A stretch of DNA of 64,000 bases from Colimorpha sp045640985 (GTDB lineage Bacteria > Bacteroidota > Bacteroidia > Bacteroidales > P3). The notes under the pieces are model-generated. The model worked only from the letters and a program-made list of their open reading frames with translations. It did not search any database and was not told the DNA's origin. The stretch lies in contig JAZUFZ010000030.1 of NCBI GenBank assembly GCA_045640985.1, positions 1-64,000 of the forward strand. The letters run 5' to 3'. The translations under genes and the position numbers were made by a program. This document shows, piece by piece, positions 6,963-17,170 of this stretch (position 1 is the stretch's first letter; each line of letters begins with the position of its first letter).

Positions 6963-9900
6963 ATGAAGCGCTGCTACATCCTTAAAGCATTGATTGCGAT
7001 ACTCTTGATATGCCCGTTCGCAACCTTGGCTCAGAACAATACCACCACAATCTATGTCGGTGACGGCTCTTATGCCACCTGCGACCACCCTTTCAACAAC
7101 TACTATTGGCACAGCTGGAATCAGGAAATCTATCCCGCCAGCGCCATCGGCCAGAGCGGATATATCACCAGCATAGCCTATAACTGTGCCGAAGAAGATT
7201 CCCTGACGTTCGACAATCTGAGGATCTATATGGGTGTAACCTCCGACTCAGTGTTTGAGACGGACTATGACTGGCTGCCGATGGACAGCCTCACGCTGGT
7301 GTATATGGCCAGCAATATCCTCATGGGCACCCACACGGGTTGGACCTCGTTCACTTTGGCCACTCCTTTCTATTATGACGCTTCGCAAGGCAATCTGGTG
7401 GTGGTGACAGCCAAAAGCAACGCCTACGGCTATTCCTACGGCCTGCAATGGTACACGACCGAGCTGTACGACGAGGACGGCTATGAGGTATATGCGGCCC
7501 TCTACCGCCAAAGCGACGGAGACGAGTACTGCGCCGAACATCCTGGCGACGAATGGGGATCGCGGACGAACCTCCGCGCCAACATACAGCTGACCTTCCA
7601 GCCTTCAATAGAGAACGTCTGTGTTGCGCCTTCTGTATGGGTGGAGAACGTCTCGGCCGAGGCGGCCGACGTGCGTTGGACCCCCGGCGGGGATGAGGAC
7701 GCCTGGGAGCTGGCCTACGGCCCCAAAGGCTTCGACATCATCACCGAAGGGACCCATGTTACCCTTTCCGACACCACCTACACCGCCTCGGGACTGGAGG
7801 GCAACACGGTGTACGACTTCTATGTGCGCGCCCTGTGCTCGGAAGAGAGCCTCAGCCAGTGGAACTTCGTGAGGGCCCGCACCGAATGCGGCTATGTCGA
7901 TCAATTTCCTTTCGAGGAAGGGTTTGAAGACTACGAGACCTGGAACTATCTTTTGCCCGACTGCTGGGAAAAGATGGAGGGCCAGGACCACAACATGGGC
8001 ATCATGGACTGGGGTCATTTGAGCTACGGCTGCATGTCGCTTGCCAGCTGGGAGGACAGCGTGAATGTGCTGGCGCTCCCCTTGATGCACCGCATAGACA
8101 CGCTCCAGATCTCGTTCTTCGCACAGATCTCGCCCGACGCGCAGCTGCAGGTCGGCGTGATGGAGGACGGCATTTTCCATCTGGTGCAGGATGTGACTTC
8201 TCAGGCCGGCATAGATGAATATAGTATGCAAAACATCGTGGTAAGTTTTGCCGAATACCACGGTTCGGGCAGCCGAATCGCTTTCCGCGCCCTGTTCGAC
8301 GGCGATTACGAATCGGTGTATATCGATGACGTCATTGTGGACGGAAACAGTTCGTATATAGGGAACCACACCTACACCGTGAGCTGGAACGAATACGACT
8401 ACAACATGGGGAATTTCGACATGTATGAAGTGGGGACCGACAGATATATCACCAATGGCGCCATTGTGGACAGCAGCACAGTACTGCGTACGTATATCAG
8501 ATGCTATGAGGGCGTGCTCCTCAACTCGTTCACCTGCAACGGCACTCCTCTTCTGCCCTGCCCCATCCATGTGGACACGACCCTCTTCATACAGGCAGAC
8601 AGCAATCTAAATTTCCATATCGAGTTCGGGGCCTTCCTCCCCGACCTGCATGTGTCGGAACTCTCTCACTCTCCTATGATCGCCGGACAGACCGCCACCA
8701 TCAGCTGGACTGTACGCAACGACGGCCTCGCCCCCACCCCCGACGGCGAGATGTGGTACGACCGCCTGTGGCTCACGGTGGAGAGCCGTGTGGCCGCCAA
8801 CGACAACAACCCCATTCTGCTGGGCGAGTTTCCCAGCGTGCGTGTGCTCGACACGGGCGACTACTACACGCAGACCCAGACCGTGCTCATCTCTGAAGGA
8901 TTGAGCGGTACCTACTACCTCTTCGCCATCACCGATGCCTACGATGCGTACACCATACTCTGGGGCGAAGACACCGCCGTGGTGCCCTATCAGCCCGAAC
9001 CCTACCTGGGCGCCTACGCCGCCCACTGCGTCGGCGAAGACTGCGGCAACGGTGCAGGCAGCCGCATACTGGAGATGCAGGAAAGGACATACGGTGGCTC
9101 CTATCACGACAACTTCTTCTACGATACCGCCACCGTAGGCGTGCCCCCCGCGGCCGACCTCCAGGTGTCGTCCATCATAGCCCCGACCGACCTCTATTCC
9201 GGCACAGAACAGCAGGTGCTGGCCACCATACAGAACCTCGGCCTGCGCAGCAGCGGCGAACGCATAGACGCGCTGTTCCTCTCGCCACACGACGAATTTG
9301 ACAGTCTTGCGGTGATGGTGGGCATGGCTCGGCGCACCTATTGGGTGCCCTACGTGCCGATGGGGCCCTACGACCATCCCGACACCATCGTCATCAGCGG
9401 GAACGACACGCTGGAATACCACATAGTGAACGACCCAGTCTATCTCCCGATGGCCGTGGGCGAGTCGTGCCTCGACACCCTCTATGCCACCATACCATAT
9501 AATATGTACGGCACCAACTACTTCTATGTATGGACCAACTACGACGGCCGTACCAACGAATATGCCAATGTGGACAACAACGTGAGCCGTTCCGACTCCG
9601 TCCACATACAGCTCACACCGCCGGCCGACCTGGTGCCTGCCGACCTGTCCTTTCCCAACGCCATCAGTACGGGCGAAACCCTGCCCTACTCCTTCAGCGT
9701 GACCAACCAGGGAGCCGGATTGCCCAATGTGACAGACTGGATCAGCCGTGTGTTCCTCACTCCATCCCCCTCAGAGCTTGACGACGTAATGGTTATCGGG
9801 ACCCATCCCTATATCGGCTCCCGATACGGCGAGTTCAGCCCCGGCGCCGCCCATACCTTCGGCGACACGATAGTGTTCCACACCGGGAACAGCATACCCG

Positions 9901-12857
9901 CCGGCGAATACTATGTATATGTAGAAGCGGATGCGGAAGACGACGTGTTCGAATACCTCTACGAAGACAACAACCTGACACAGCACCGCACCACACTCAC
10001 CGTGACAAACCCCGACCTGGAGATAGGGCAGGTGCTGGCCGATGACACGCTGACGGCCGGCAGCACCTCGGCAGCCGTGGCGTTCTGCCTCCGCAACACA
10101 GGAGCCGGCGGAGTGGATAGAAAAGGGGTGCGCCACAACATCACCATCACCTCCGACTATAACGGCAACAACGTGGTGAGCAGCAGCGTGATGACCGAGA
10201 ATCTCCAGATCGACGGCAACGATTCGGTGATGAGATACCATTTCATGTCCGTCAACCCCCATCTCGCAGACGGCCGCTACTACCTCTGGGTGACAGCCGA
10301 CGAAGATGACCGCGTGGCAGAGTCGGACAACGAAAACAACCGATCCGCACGGCACACCATATATGTCCGCCACCAGCAGCTGCCCGACCTCGATGTCACG
10401 GCGTTTTCCATGCCGGAAGAGGTGCAGGCAGGCCTGCCCGCCCCAATCTCGTTCGACATACAGAATATCGGAGAAACGGATTTTGCCACGGACGACTGTC
10501 CGATATCCGTATATGCCCTCAACGGAGAAGACACCATTCTGTGTCCCCGTCTGGCGCAGTCCGCCCCCTCGGGCTCCGATATATCTATCAGCACCGGCAA
10601 TACACTCCACTTCGAGCAGCAGATTCTCATCGCTCCCAATATCAGTTCGGGGATTCATACCTTTATGCTGACTATTGACAACGACAGCACTTTCGCCGAG
10701 CCCTCCAAGACCAACAACCGTCTCACTGCCGCGTCATCGGTGGAATCCTACAACTTCGACCTGGCCGTCTCGAACGTACAGACGACCGCTTCCGCCCAGC
10801 GGGGCGACACCATCACCGTGACGTGGACCGTCACCAATGTGGGCAGCGTGCCTTCCGCATCCGTCCCGATGCATGTCATGGTTGACGGAAGCGACCACCT
10901 CCTGAGCGGACTGGAGAACTACAACGACGAAGGCGTGACAACCTACTACGACCCGCTGTGGAGCGACTGCGTCTATCTGGCCGAAGGCACGAATACCCTC
11001 GGAGAGCCCCTCAGCACCATAGAGCATCATGCAGCGCTCAACCCCGACGGCAGCTATACCGTCAGCCAGAACTGCGTGCTGCCCTTGAACCGATACGGCG
11101 ACCTCGCTATACTGGTGCGCACCGACGCCACAGGATCGGCATACGACAACAAGCCCGACAACAACTCCGGCACGGCCCCCATCGAGGTGCGGCTGGGAGA
11201 AGTGCCCGACCTGCAGATGGTATCTCTCGACTTTCCTGCCGAAATCGAGAGCAATCAGTCGTACCGCCTGGCCTATACCGTACAGAACACGGGCGCCGCA
11301 AGCACAGAAGCGAATTTGTCGTGGACGGACGCCTTCTATCTGACCAACGACAACACGGCTGACGACAACACGCTGACAGGCTATGCCCGTTTCTCCGGCG
11401 TACTCGAACCCGGCGAATCCTATAGCGACACCATTGAAATATATGTGGGCAGTCTCGCCTTAGGAAGCTACAGCCTGATAGGCCGTACCGACAACAACGA
11501 CGAACTCTTTGAACATGACGGAGAGTGGAACAACCAGTCTGACCGAGAGGTGACGGTGCGTCTGCCTCTGCCCTGCGACCTGACACCCCTGACTCCCGTC
11601 TTCCCCGCTTCTGCCAACGCAGGCAGCCCCATCACCATCAGCTGGACCGTACGCAACATAGGCCATAACATTGCTTCAGGACAGGTGAAAGATGTGGTGT
11701 ATCTCTCAACCGACAACCGTTGGAGCAATGATGACATCATTCTGGGACATGTCTTTGATGCCGTCTCTGTCGAGGCAGGAAGCTCCGCTACGCGCACTTT
11801 GAGCACCTATCTCACAAGAGTTCCTGTCGGAGACTACTACGTTATTGTGAAGAGCAACACACTCAATGCCCTCAACGAGATGACCTACACCAACAATGAG
11901 GCAGTCTCCCCCACAATGATCCATGTAGATTGCAAGCTTCTGGCTATCGGCCAGCAGGCAGCCGACACGCTGTATCCATCGAGCGAACTGTGCTATCGAA
12001 TGAACATCTCAGCTGACGATGCGGGTCAGACCCTTGCCGTCCGCCTTGCCGGCGATAGCGCCCAATTCTTTGGCAGCCTATATGTAAGCTATGGGCAGAT
12101 GCCATCCGCCATGTCGGCCGAATATATTTCTGCCACTCCTTACAGCAATGTGCAGGAGCTGCTGATACCGAGTCTGCAGCAGGGAACCTATTTCATCGTA
12201 GGGCAGCTCACCACCACAGACAACCAGACCCAGCCCGTGACCCTTTCGGCCGACATCGTCAATTTCGAGATACTGTCAGTGGATGCTGCTACAGGTTCCA
12301 ATTCGGGATATACCACCATACAGATCAGGGGTGCCAAATTTGAATCGGTCATGGACTTCTGGATTGAGAACGACAGTGTACGCATACCCGCCGACCAACT
12401 GATATACCACAACTCGACCAATGTGGAGGCCACATTCAACCTCATCGATATATCTACAGGCATCTATGATGTATGGGCAGAGCTGCCCGACGGCACAACC
12501 GCCGTCAAAAGCCACGCCTTCACCGTCAATAGCGGTCTGCCCGCAGGCCTTACCGGCCGTTTCGACGTTCAGGGCCGCGGTAAGATACGCAAAAACCAAG
12601 TCATGCCCATTACCATCTACTATGCCAACGATGGCGACAGCGATGTGGAGGTATCCAGCCTTATGGTGACCTGCATCGGAGGCGAGGTCTCGCTCCGCGC
12701 TGACGGGCCCTACAGCGGATCTGTCATATTCCCAATCTTTGAAGGGACGGACGCCCGTATGCTCCGCCCCGGGCAAACAGGAACCAAGATAATTTATTTC
12801 CGGGCCACAGGAAGCCATCCTTCACTGACGCTCTCTTCAATCAACTATGCAGAATAA
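6963..12857 (+). CDS. giant secreted protein with fibronectin III and eight CARDB modules
   Basis: 1964 residues with a type I signal peptide (MKRCYILKALIAILLICPFATLAQ, split here as residues 1-20 and 21-24). After an N-terminal beta domain come a fibronectin type III module (about 220-310), a jelly-roll like cleaved-adhesin region (about 315-470), and eight CARDB-type modules (about 560-1660). Each CARDB module starts with a DLxxxxL-like strand and contains a TWTVxNxG-like strand, for example ISWTVRNDG, ATIQNLG and VTWTVTNVG. Near the end is an IPT/TIG-like module (about 1762-1858). CARDB modules are cell-adhesion related beta sandwiches. There is no T9SS sorting domain: the protein stops at SSINYAE. 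The next gene overlaps or abuts it, and the second gene downstream supplies both a domain that normally follows CARDB arrays and a sorting domain. Surface or secreted location is inferred. Confidence 0.88.
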   Translation: MKRCYILKALIAILLICPFATLAQNNTTTIYVGDGSYATCDHPFNNYYWHSWNQEIYPASAIGQSGYITSIAYNCAEEDSLTFDNLRIYMGVTSDSVFETDYDWLPMDSLTLVYMASNILMGTHTGWTSFTLATPFYYDASQGNLVVVTAKSNAYGYSYGLQWYTTELYDEDGYEVYAALYRQSDGDEYCAEHPGDEWGSRTNLRANIQLTFQPSIENVCVAPSVWVENVSAEAADVRWTPGGDEDAWELAYGPKGFDIITEGTHVTLSDTTYTASGLEGNTVYDFYVRALCSEESLSQWNFVRARTECGYVDQFPFEEGFEDYETWNYLLPDCWEKMEGQDHNMGIMDWGHLSYGCMSLASWEDSVNVLALPLMHRIDTLQISFFAQISPDAQLQVGVMEDGIFHLVQDVTSQAGIDEYSMQNIVVSFAEYHGSGSRIAFRALFDGDYESVYIDDVIVDGNSSYIGNHTYTVSWNEYDYNMGNFDMYEVGTDRYITNGAIVDSSTVLRTYIRCYEGVLLNSFTCNGTPLLPCPIHVDTTLFIQADSNLNFHIEFGAFLPDLHVSELSHSPMIAGQTATISWTVRNDGLAPTPDGEMWYDRLWLTVESRVAANDNNPILLGEFPSVRVLDTGDYYTQTQTVLISEGLSGTYYLFAITDAYDAYTILWGEDTAVVPYQPEPYLGAYAAHCVGEDCGNGAGSRILEMQERTYGGSYHDNFFYDTATVGVPPAADLQVSSIIAPTDLYSGTEQQVLATIQNLGLRSSGERIDALFLSPHDEFDSLAVMVGMARRTYWVPYVPMGPYDHPDTIVISGNDTLEYHIVNDPVYLPMAVGESCLDTLYATIPYNMYGTNYFYVWTNYDGRTNEYANVDNNVSRSDSVHIQLTPPADLVPADLSFPNAISTGETLPYSFSVTNQGAGLPNVTDWISRVFLTPSPSELDDVMVIGTHPYIGSRYGEFSPGAAHTFGDTIVFHTGNSIPAGEYYVYVEADAEDDVFEYLYEDNNLTQHRTTLTVTNPDLEIGQVLADDTLTAGSTSAAVAFCLRNTGAGGVDRKGVRHNITITSDYNGNNVVSSSVMTENLQIDGNDSVMRYHFMSVNPHLADGRYYLWVTADEDDRVAESDNENNRSARHTIYVRHQQLPDLDVTAFSMPEEVQAGLPAPISFDIQNIGETDFATDDCPISVYALNGEDTILCPRLAQSAPSGSDISISTGNTLHFEQQILIAPNISSGIHTFMLTIDNDSTFAEPSKTNNRLTAASSVESYNFDLAVSNVQTTASAQRGDTITVTWTVTNVGSVPSASVPMHVMVDGSDHLLSGLENYNDEGVTTYYDPLWSDCVYLAEGTNTLGEPLSTIEHHAALNPDGSYTVSQNCVLPLNRYGDLAILVRTDATGSAYDNKPDNNSGTAPIEVRLGEVPDLQMVSLDFPAEIESNQSYRLAYTVQNTGAASTEANLSWTDAFYLTNDNTADDNTLTGYARFSGVLEPGESYSDTIEIYVGSLALGSYSLIGRTDNNDELFEHDGEWNNQSDREVTVRLPLPCDLTPLTPVFPASANAGSPITISWTVRNIGHNIASGQVKDVVYLSTDNRWSNDDIILGHVFDAVSVEAGSSATRTLSTYLTRVPVGDYYVIVKSNTLNALNEMTYTNNEAVSPTMIHVDCKLLAIGQQAADTLYPSSELCYRMNISADDAGQTLAVRLAGDSAQFFGSLYVSYGQMPSAMSAEYISATPYSNVQELLIPSLQQGTYFIVGQLTTTDNQTQPVTLSADIVNFEILSVDAATGSNSGYTTIQIRGAKFESVMDFWIENDSVRIPADQLIYHNSTNVEATFNLIDISTGIYDVWAELPDGTTAVKSHAFTVNSGLPAGLTGRFDVQGRGKIRKNQVMPITIYYANDGDSDVEVSSLMVTCIGGEVSLRADGPYSGSVIFPIFEGTDARMLRPGQTGTKIIYFRATGSHPSLTLSSINYAE

Positions 12858-12915
12858 CCACACAAAAATATCCATCGTCATGAACAACCGTTTGAACGAA
12901 AATATCCCCAATAAT

Positions 12916-15900
12916 ATGAAAACCAGCAGAGGCATCTCTGCCGCAATCGTCGTGATGTGTCTGCTGACGTTCCTACTGGGAAACTCACTGAAAGCCCAGA
13001 ACGCCGTTCAGCCGAAGATAGAGTGTCCTAACGGCCTTATGGTGAGTGCCAGCAACGGATCGCTCTTCTACCACCGCGCAGGCTGTCATGAAGCTGCCCC
13101 CGGTATAGACATAGACATATCGTTCTACTACAACAGCATCATCCCAAAGAAAGACTACGGCTACGGCCGAGGCTGGAACTTGGGCATACAAGCCCGGTAT
13201 GAGGAAGACTCACTCGGAGTAACCATCATACAGGGGAACGGACGCACAGACCATTTCGACCGGTTCGGCAGCCACTATGAGCCCAGCAGTCCCGGAGTGT
13301 TCTTCGACCTGGTAAGGATAGATAGTGGATATGTCCTCACCACACCACAAGGGGTAAAGTACAAATTCTTCGACACCACCCATTGCTGTGTTACGCAGAT
13401 AGTGGATAGAAATAACAACAGCCTAGATTTCTCGTACATCTCCGGACATCTGGACAGACTGAGCGACAATGTGAGACACAGTGTCATCTTCACATGGGAG
13501 GACGGTCATCTCGCCTCCTTCAAGCCCTCCCACACTCAGAACGGCTGGCAACTCAACTACGACGGCAACAGTCGGCTACGCGGGGTAACCACCCCCATGG
13601 GAACGACAGAGAGCTACACCTACTATGACAACCACCGGCTCAAGTCCGTCACCAATGCCAAAGGTGAAACCACAAAGATAAGTTACAACTCGCTCCGAGC
13701 CGTGAGCCGCATAGAGACCGCCCTCACCGACATGTCGATACGCTATGACTGGGAAAACCGCCTCACCACCGTGGTGGACCAAAGCAAGAACGACAATACC
13801 AAACAGTACAGTTCGTATGAGTGGGACGAAGAGGGACGCGTGGTCCGCCTGCGCGGCAACTGCTGCGGCCAGTACACCGAATATGCCTACGATGGCGAGA
13901 ACAACGTAGTGATGACACGCGACGGTTACGGCCTTGAAACCCACCTCACATACGATGCCAAAGGCAACTGCCTTAGCATTACCGACGCATACGGTCACAC
14001 ACAGAACTATACCTACGGACCATACGCCAACAAGACCTCCTATACCGACCCGTTGGGACACCGATACACCTACACCTACGACCAGCACGGCAACCTCACC
14101 GCAATACACGGTCCCCTCGAATATACCGTGACCATCACCAACAACTCCTATGGACAACCCACCACCATCACAGGTCCCTTACCCAACAGCACCACCCACT
14201 ACACCTATGATTCTATGGGTAACATCGCCTCCGTGACAGACCCACTGGAACACACCTACTCCTACACCCATAACGCATACGGCAGTCCAACCTCCGTCAC
14301 CAACCCCTTATCGGGCACCACACATTATTACTACAACGATATCGACAGCCTCGTCGCAATCATCAATCCTATGGGTATCACCACCAACTACCAGTATGAC
14401 GAACTCGGGCGTATCAAAGCCCGCAAGCTGGGAAGCGCTCCGTGGGATGCCGCCACCTACGACGCCGAAGGAAACCTACGCTCATACCAAGATCCCACCG
14501 GACATACCACCACCTATACCTATAACCAACAAGGCAGTCCCCTCACCGTAACCGACCCCATGGGCCACACCACCCTCCTCCAATACGACCGCAACAATCA
14601 TCTTGAAATGTCAGTTAGTCCCACGGGCGACACCACCCGCTATTTCTACGACAACACGGGCAATCTCTGCACCACTATCTATCCTTCAGGACGAGAGGTG
14701 TGGGTGATGTACGACAGCCTCGATCGCAAGACCCGAGTTTCCGATCAACTGGGCGTAGCTGAACGCTACACCTACGATGCCGTGGGTAATCTCACCCAGA
14801 AAACCGACGGAGAAGGTGGCATAGAAACCTACACCTACGATGCCCTCAACCGAATCATAAGCCGGAACCGGAACGGCCGCGTAGATTCCTATACCTACGA
14901 TATGGCAGGCAACATTCTCACCCATACTGACCCCATTGGCCATACGTCCACCTACACATACGACCTCCTCGGCAACCTTATCTCCGCATCCGACCCAATG
15001 GGCCACACTACAACCTACACATATAATGCCCTGGGCAGCCTCGCCAGCGTGACCGATGCAAAGGGGCAGACCACCACTTATCTGTACAACCTCGACGGCA
15101 CACGCTCACGTATCACATTTCCCAACGGCAAGAGCCGTCAGTTCATCTATAACGACCGAGGCCTGCTGGCTCGCGAAAAAGATGAAAACGACCGCTGGAT
15201 TGACTATGCCTACTACGACAACGACAAGATTATGTCGCGCAACTGTGGTAATGAGAGAGAATATTTCCTCTACGACGCCAACGGGCTGGTGATCAGCACT
15301 ACGAACGGAAGCGCCACGGTGACCTACACCTACGATGAGGCCGGACGGCTGCTCACAGAGAGCATCGGAACTTCCAATACCGTGCATCACAGCTATGACA
15401 GCCGCGCCAACACCCACACCCTCACCTACCCTTCGGGCAACGTGGTGGTGGAGCACTACGACCTACGCGGCCGCCTGTCCACCATTGTTGAGAACGGCAT
15501 CGGACAGGCCGCCTACACATACAACCTCAACAACCAGCCCGCTACGGCGGTATATGCCCGTCATGAGACCGCCCGCTACCACTACAATGATTACGGCCGT
15601 ATGGACAGTCTCAGTTCCGGCATCCTCGGCCTGACCTACCTCTATGACGAGGCCGACAACCTCATAGCCGCCATCGATGCCCAGAATTCCTCCTGCAGCG
15701 AACGATACCTCTACGACGACTTGGACCGCCTTACCCGTTGCCAGCAAGGTCTTATTGATCAGAACCTGGTCATATCTAACCCCATCGTGGAGAACAGCTA
15801 CAATTATGACGCATTAGGTAGTCGAACCACTCATACCGACAATGCGGGCACTCACACCTACGCCACAAATAACATCAACGGTTACACATCCGTGGACGGC

Positions 15901-17085
15901 CGCACGATGCAGTACGACAATTGCGGCAACCTCATCTCGGACGGCCAACACACCTACCAATACAACTGGAACAATCTCCTTGTGTCAGTTGACAATGGCG
16001 CCACTGCCACCTATACCTACGATGCCTTCCACCGCCGCGTTTCCAAGACCACGGCCGAAGGCACCACCAACTACATTTATGATGGTAACAAGATTCTTGA
16101 AGAGCGTGACGATTCCAACCAGTTATCGGCTTCTTACATCTATGGCGCTATGGGTGCCGACGATGTGGTGCGAATGAGACGCAACGGCGTGGATTATTTC
16201 TTCCATACGGACCGTATGGAATCAGTCATGGCCGTAACCGATGCAGACGGCGATGTGGTGGAACGCTACAGTTATGATCCCTTTGGTCGCCCCACTATCT
16301 ACAATGCCCAAGGATCCATCCTCGACCAGTCAGCTATCGGCAACAGCCGCCTCTTCACCGGTCGCGAATACGACAGCGAGACCGGCCTCTACCACTACCG
16401 TATGCGCACTATGAACCCAGAACTGGGACGTTTCCACCAATACGACCCATTATACTATGCCGGAAGCATGAACCTCTACGCATACGTGGACAACCGTCCC
16501 ACCTTCTATACCGATCCTACGGGAGCGTTGAGCGAACAGGCACGAGGCGACATCTCGGCAGGCCTGGACATGTTCGGCACGGCTCACGACCTGGGCACCG
16601 GCGTGCTGCTCAACAATATGGGAAACACGATAAACGCCGGCAATATGACCCTCAGCGAAACCATGGGTGTCTTCAACGAAATGTCGCGCATAGAGTCAGC
16701 CAGCACCGCCGTCGGTGTGGTTCTCGCCCCCGTGTCTATCATACTTGCCACCGAATCGGCTATGGACAATTACAGCAGCGGCAACATGACTGGCTATTAT
16801 CTCGACTGTGCAAGTGCCTACACGGGTATGACAGGACTTTTCGGAGCAGGTCTGAGCAGTCTTACCACCCTCGGCTATGGAGCCGCATACGCCACTGTGG
16901 GCGGAATACTTTCGAGCGTTGCTGCCGTGGTAGGTGCCGGTCTCGGCTCCTATAGTGCAATGTCGTGGATTATGGAGAACACCAGTCTGGGCAAAAACTA
17001 TCTCGGCCGACTCTACGAAATTCCCTTCAAAATCCAAGATTGGTGGAACAGCCGTGGTGACAAAGATTCCAAACCTTGCAACTGA
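12916..17085 (+). CDS. secreted RHS/YD-repeat protein with variable hydrophobic C-terminal tail
   Basis: The start at 12916 is preferred because it gives a clean signal peptide (MKTSRGISAAIVVMCLLTFL, then LGNSLKAQ); the frame is open from an upstream ATG at 12847 that overlaps the previous gene by 11 nt. The body is a long array of YD repeats (YTYDAxGN type), which fold into a closed beta shell in RHS/Tc proteins. The RHS core (TGREYDSETGLYHYRMR, then DPLYYAGSMNLYAYVDNRP and DPTG) ends about 190 residues before the C-terminus. What follows is not shell-like: a glycine- and alanine-rich hydrophobic tail (for example GVVLAPVSIILATES and GILSSVAAVVGAGLGSYSAM), reminiscent of membrane-active tips. 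Many RHS proteins carry a toxin there, but no known toxin motif is visible and no obvious immunity gene follows. Confidence 0.9.
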   Translation: MKTSRGISAAIVVMCLLTFLLGNSLKAQNAVQPKIECPNGLMVSASNGSLFYHRAGCHEAAPGIDIDISFYYNSIIPKKDYGYGRGWNLGIQARYEEDSLGVTIIQGNGRTDHFDRFGSHYEPSSPGVFFDLVRIDSGYVLTTPQGVKYKFFDTTHCCVTQIVDRNNNSLDFSYISGHLDRLSDNVRHSVIFTWEDGHLASFKPSHTQNGWQLNYDGNSRLRGVTTPMGTTESYTYYDNHRLKSVTNAKGETTKISYNSLRAVSRIETALTDMSIRYDWENRLTTVVDQSKNDNTKQYSSYEWDEEGRVVRLRGNCCGQYTEYAYDGENNVVMTRDGYGLETHLTYDAKGNCLSITDAYGHTQNYTYGPYANKTSYTDPLGHRYTYTYDQHGNLTAIHGPLEYTVTITNNSYGQPTTITGPLPNSTTHYTYDSMGNIASVTDPLEHTYSYTHNAYGSPTSVTNPLSGTTHYYYNDIDSLVAIINPMGITTNYQYDELGRIKARKLGSAPWDAATYDAEGNLRSYQDPTGHTTTYTYNQQGSPLTVTDPMGHTTLLQYDRNNHLEMSVSPTGDTTRYFYDNTGNLCTTIYPSGREVWVMYDSLDRKTRVSDQLGVAERYTYDAVGNLTQKTDGEGGIETYTYDALNRIISRNRNGRVDSYTYDMAGNILTHTDPIGHTSTYTYDLLGNLISASDPMGHTTTYTYNALGSLASVTDAKGQTTTYLYNLDGTRSRITFPNGKSRQFIYNDRGLLAREKDENDRWIDYAYYDNDKIMSRNCGNEREYFLYDANGLVISTTNGSATVTYTYDEAGRLLTESIGTSNTVHHSYDSRANTHTLTYPSGNVVVEHYDLRGRLSTIVENGIGQAAYTYNLNNQPATAVYARHETARYHYNDYGRMDSLSSGILGLTYLYDEADNLIAAIDAQNSSCSERYLYDDLDRLTRCQQGLIDQNLVISNPIVENSYNYDALGSRTTHTDNAGTHTYATNNINGYTSVDGRTMQYDNCGNLISDGQHTYQYNWNNLLVSVDNGATATYTYDAFHRRVSKTTAEGTTNYIYDGNKILEERDDSNQLSASYIYGAMGADDVVRMRRNGVDYFFHTDRMESVMAVTDADGDVVERYSYDPFGRPTIYNAQGSILDQSAIGNSRLFTGREYDSETGLYHYRMRTMNPELGRFHQYDPLYYAGSMNLYAYVDNRPTFYTDPTGALSEQARGDISAGLDMFGTAHDLGTGVLLNNMGNTINAGNMTLSETMGVFNEMSRIESASTAVGVVLAPVSIILATESAMDNYSSGNMTGYYLDCASAYTGMTGLFGAGLSSLTTLGYGAAYATVGGILSSVAAVVGAGLGSYSAMSWIMENTSLGKNYLGRLYEIPFKIQDWWNSRGDKDSKPCN

Positions 17086-17170
17086 TGATACGGCCTCGGA
17101 CATAAAGGGTGTTTGTCCATAATACTGAGGATATAAAACGAATTTTGAAAAACGATAAGAAACCTACGAT

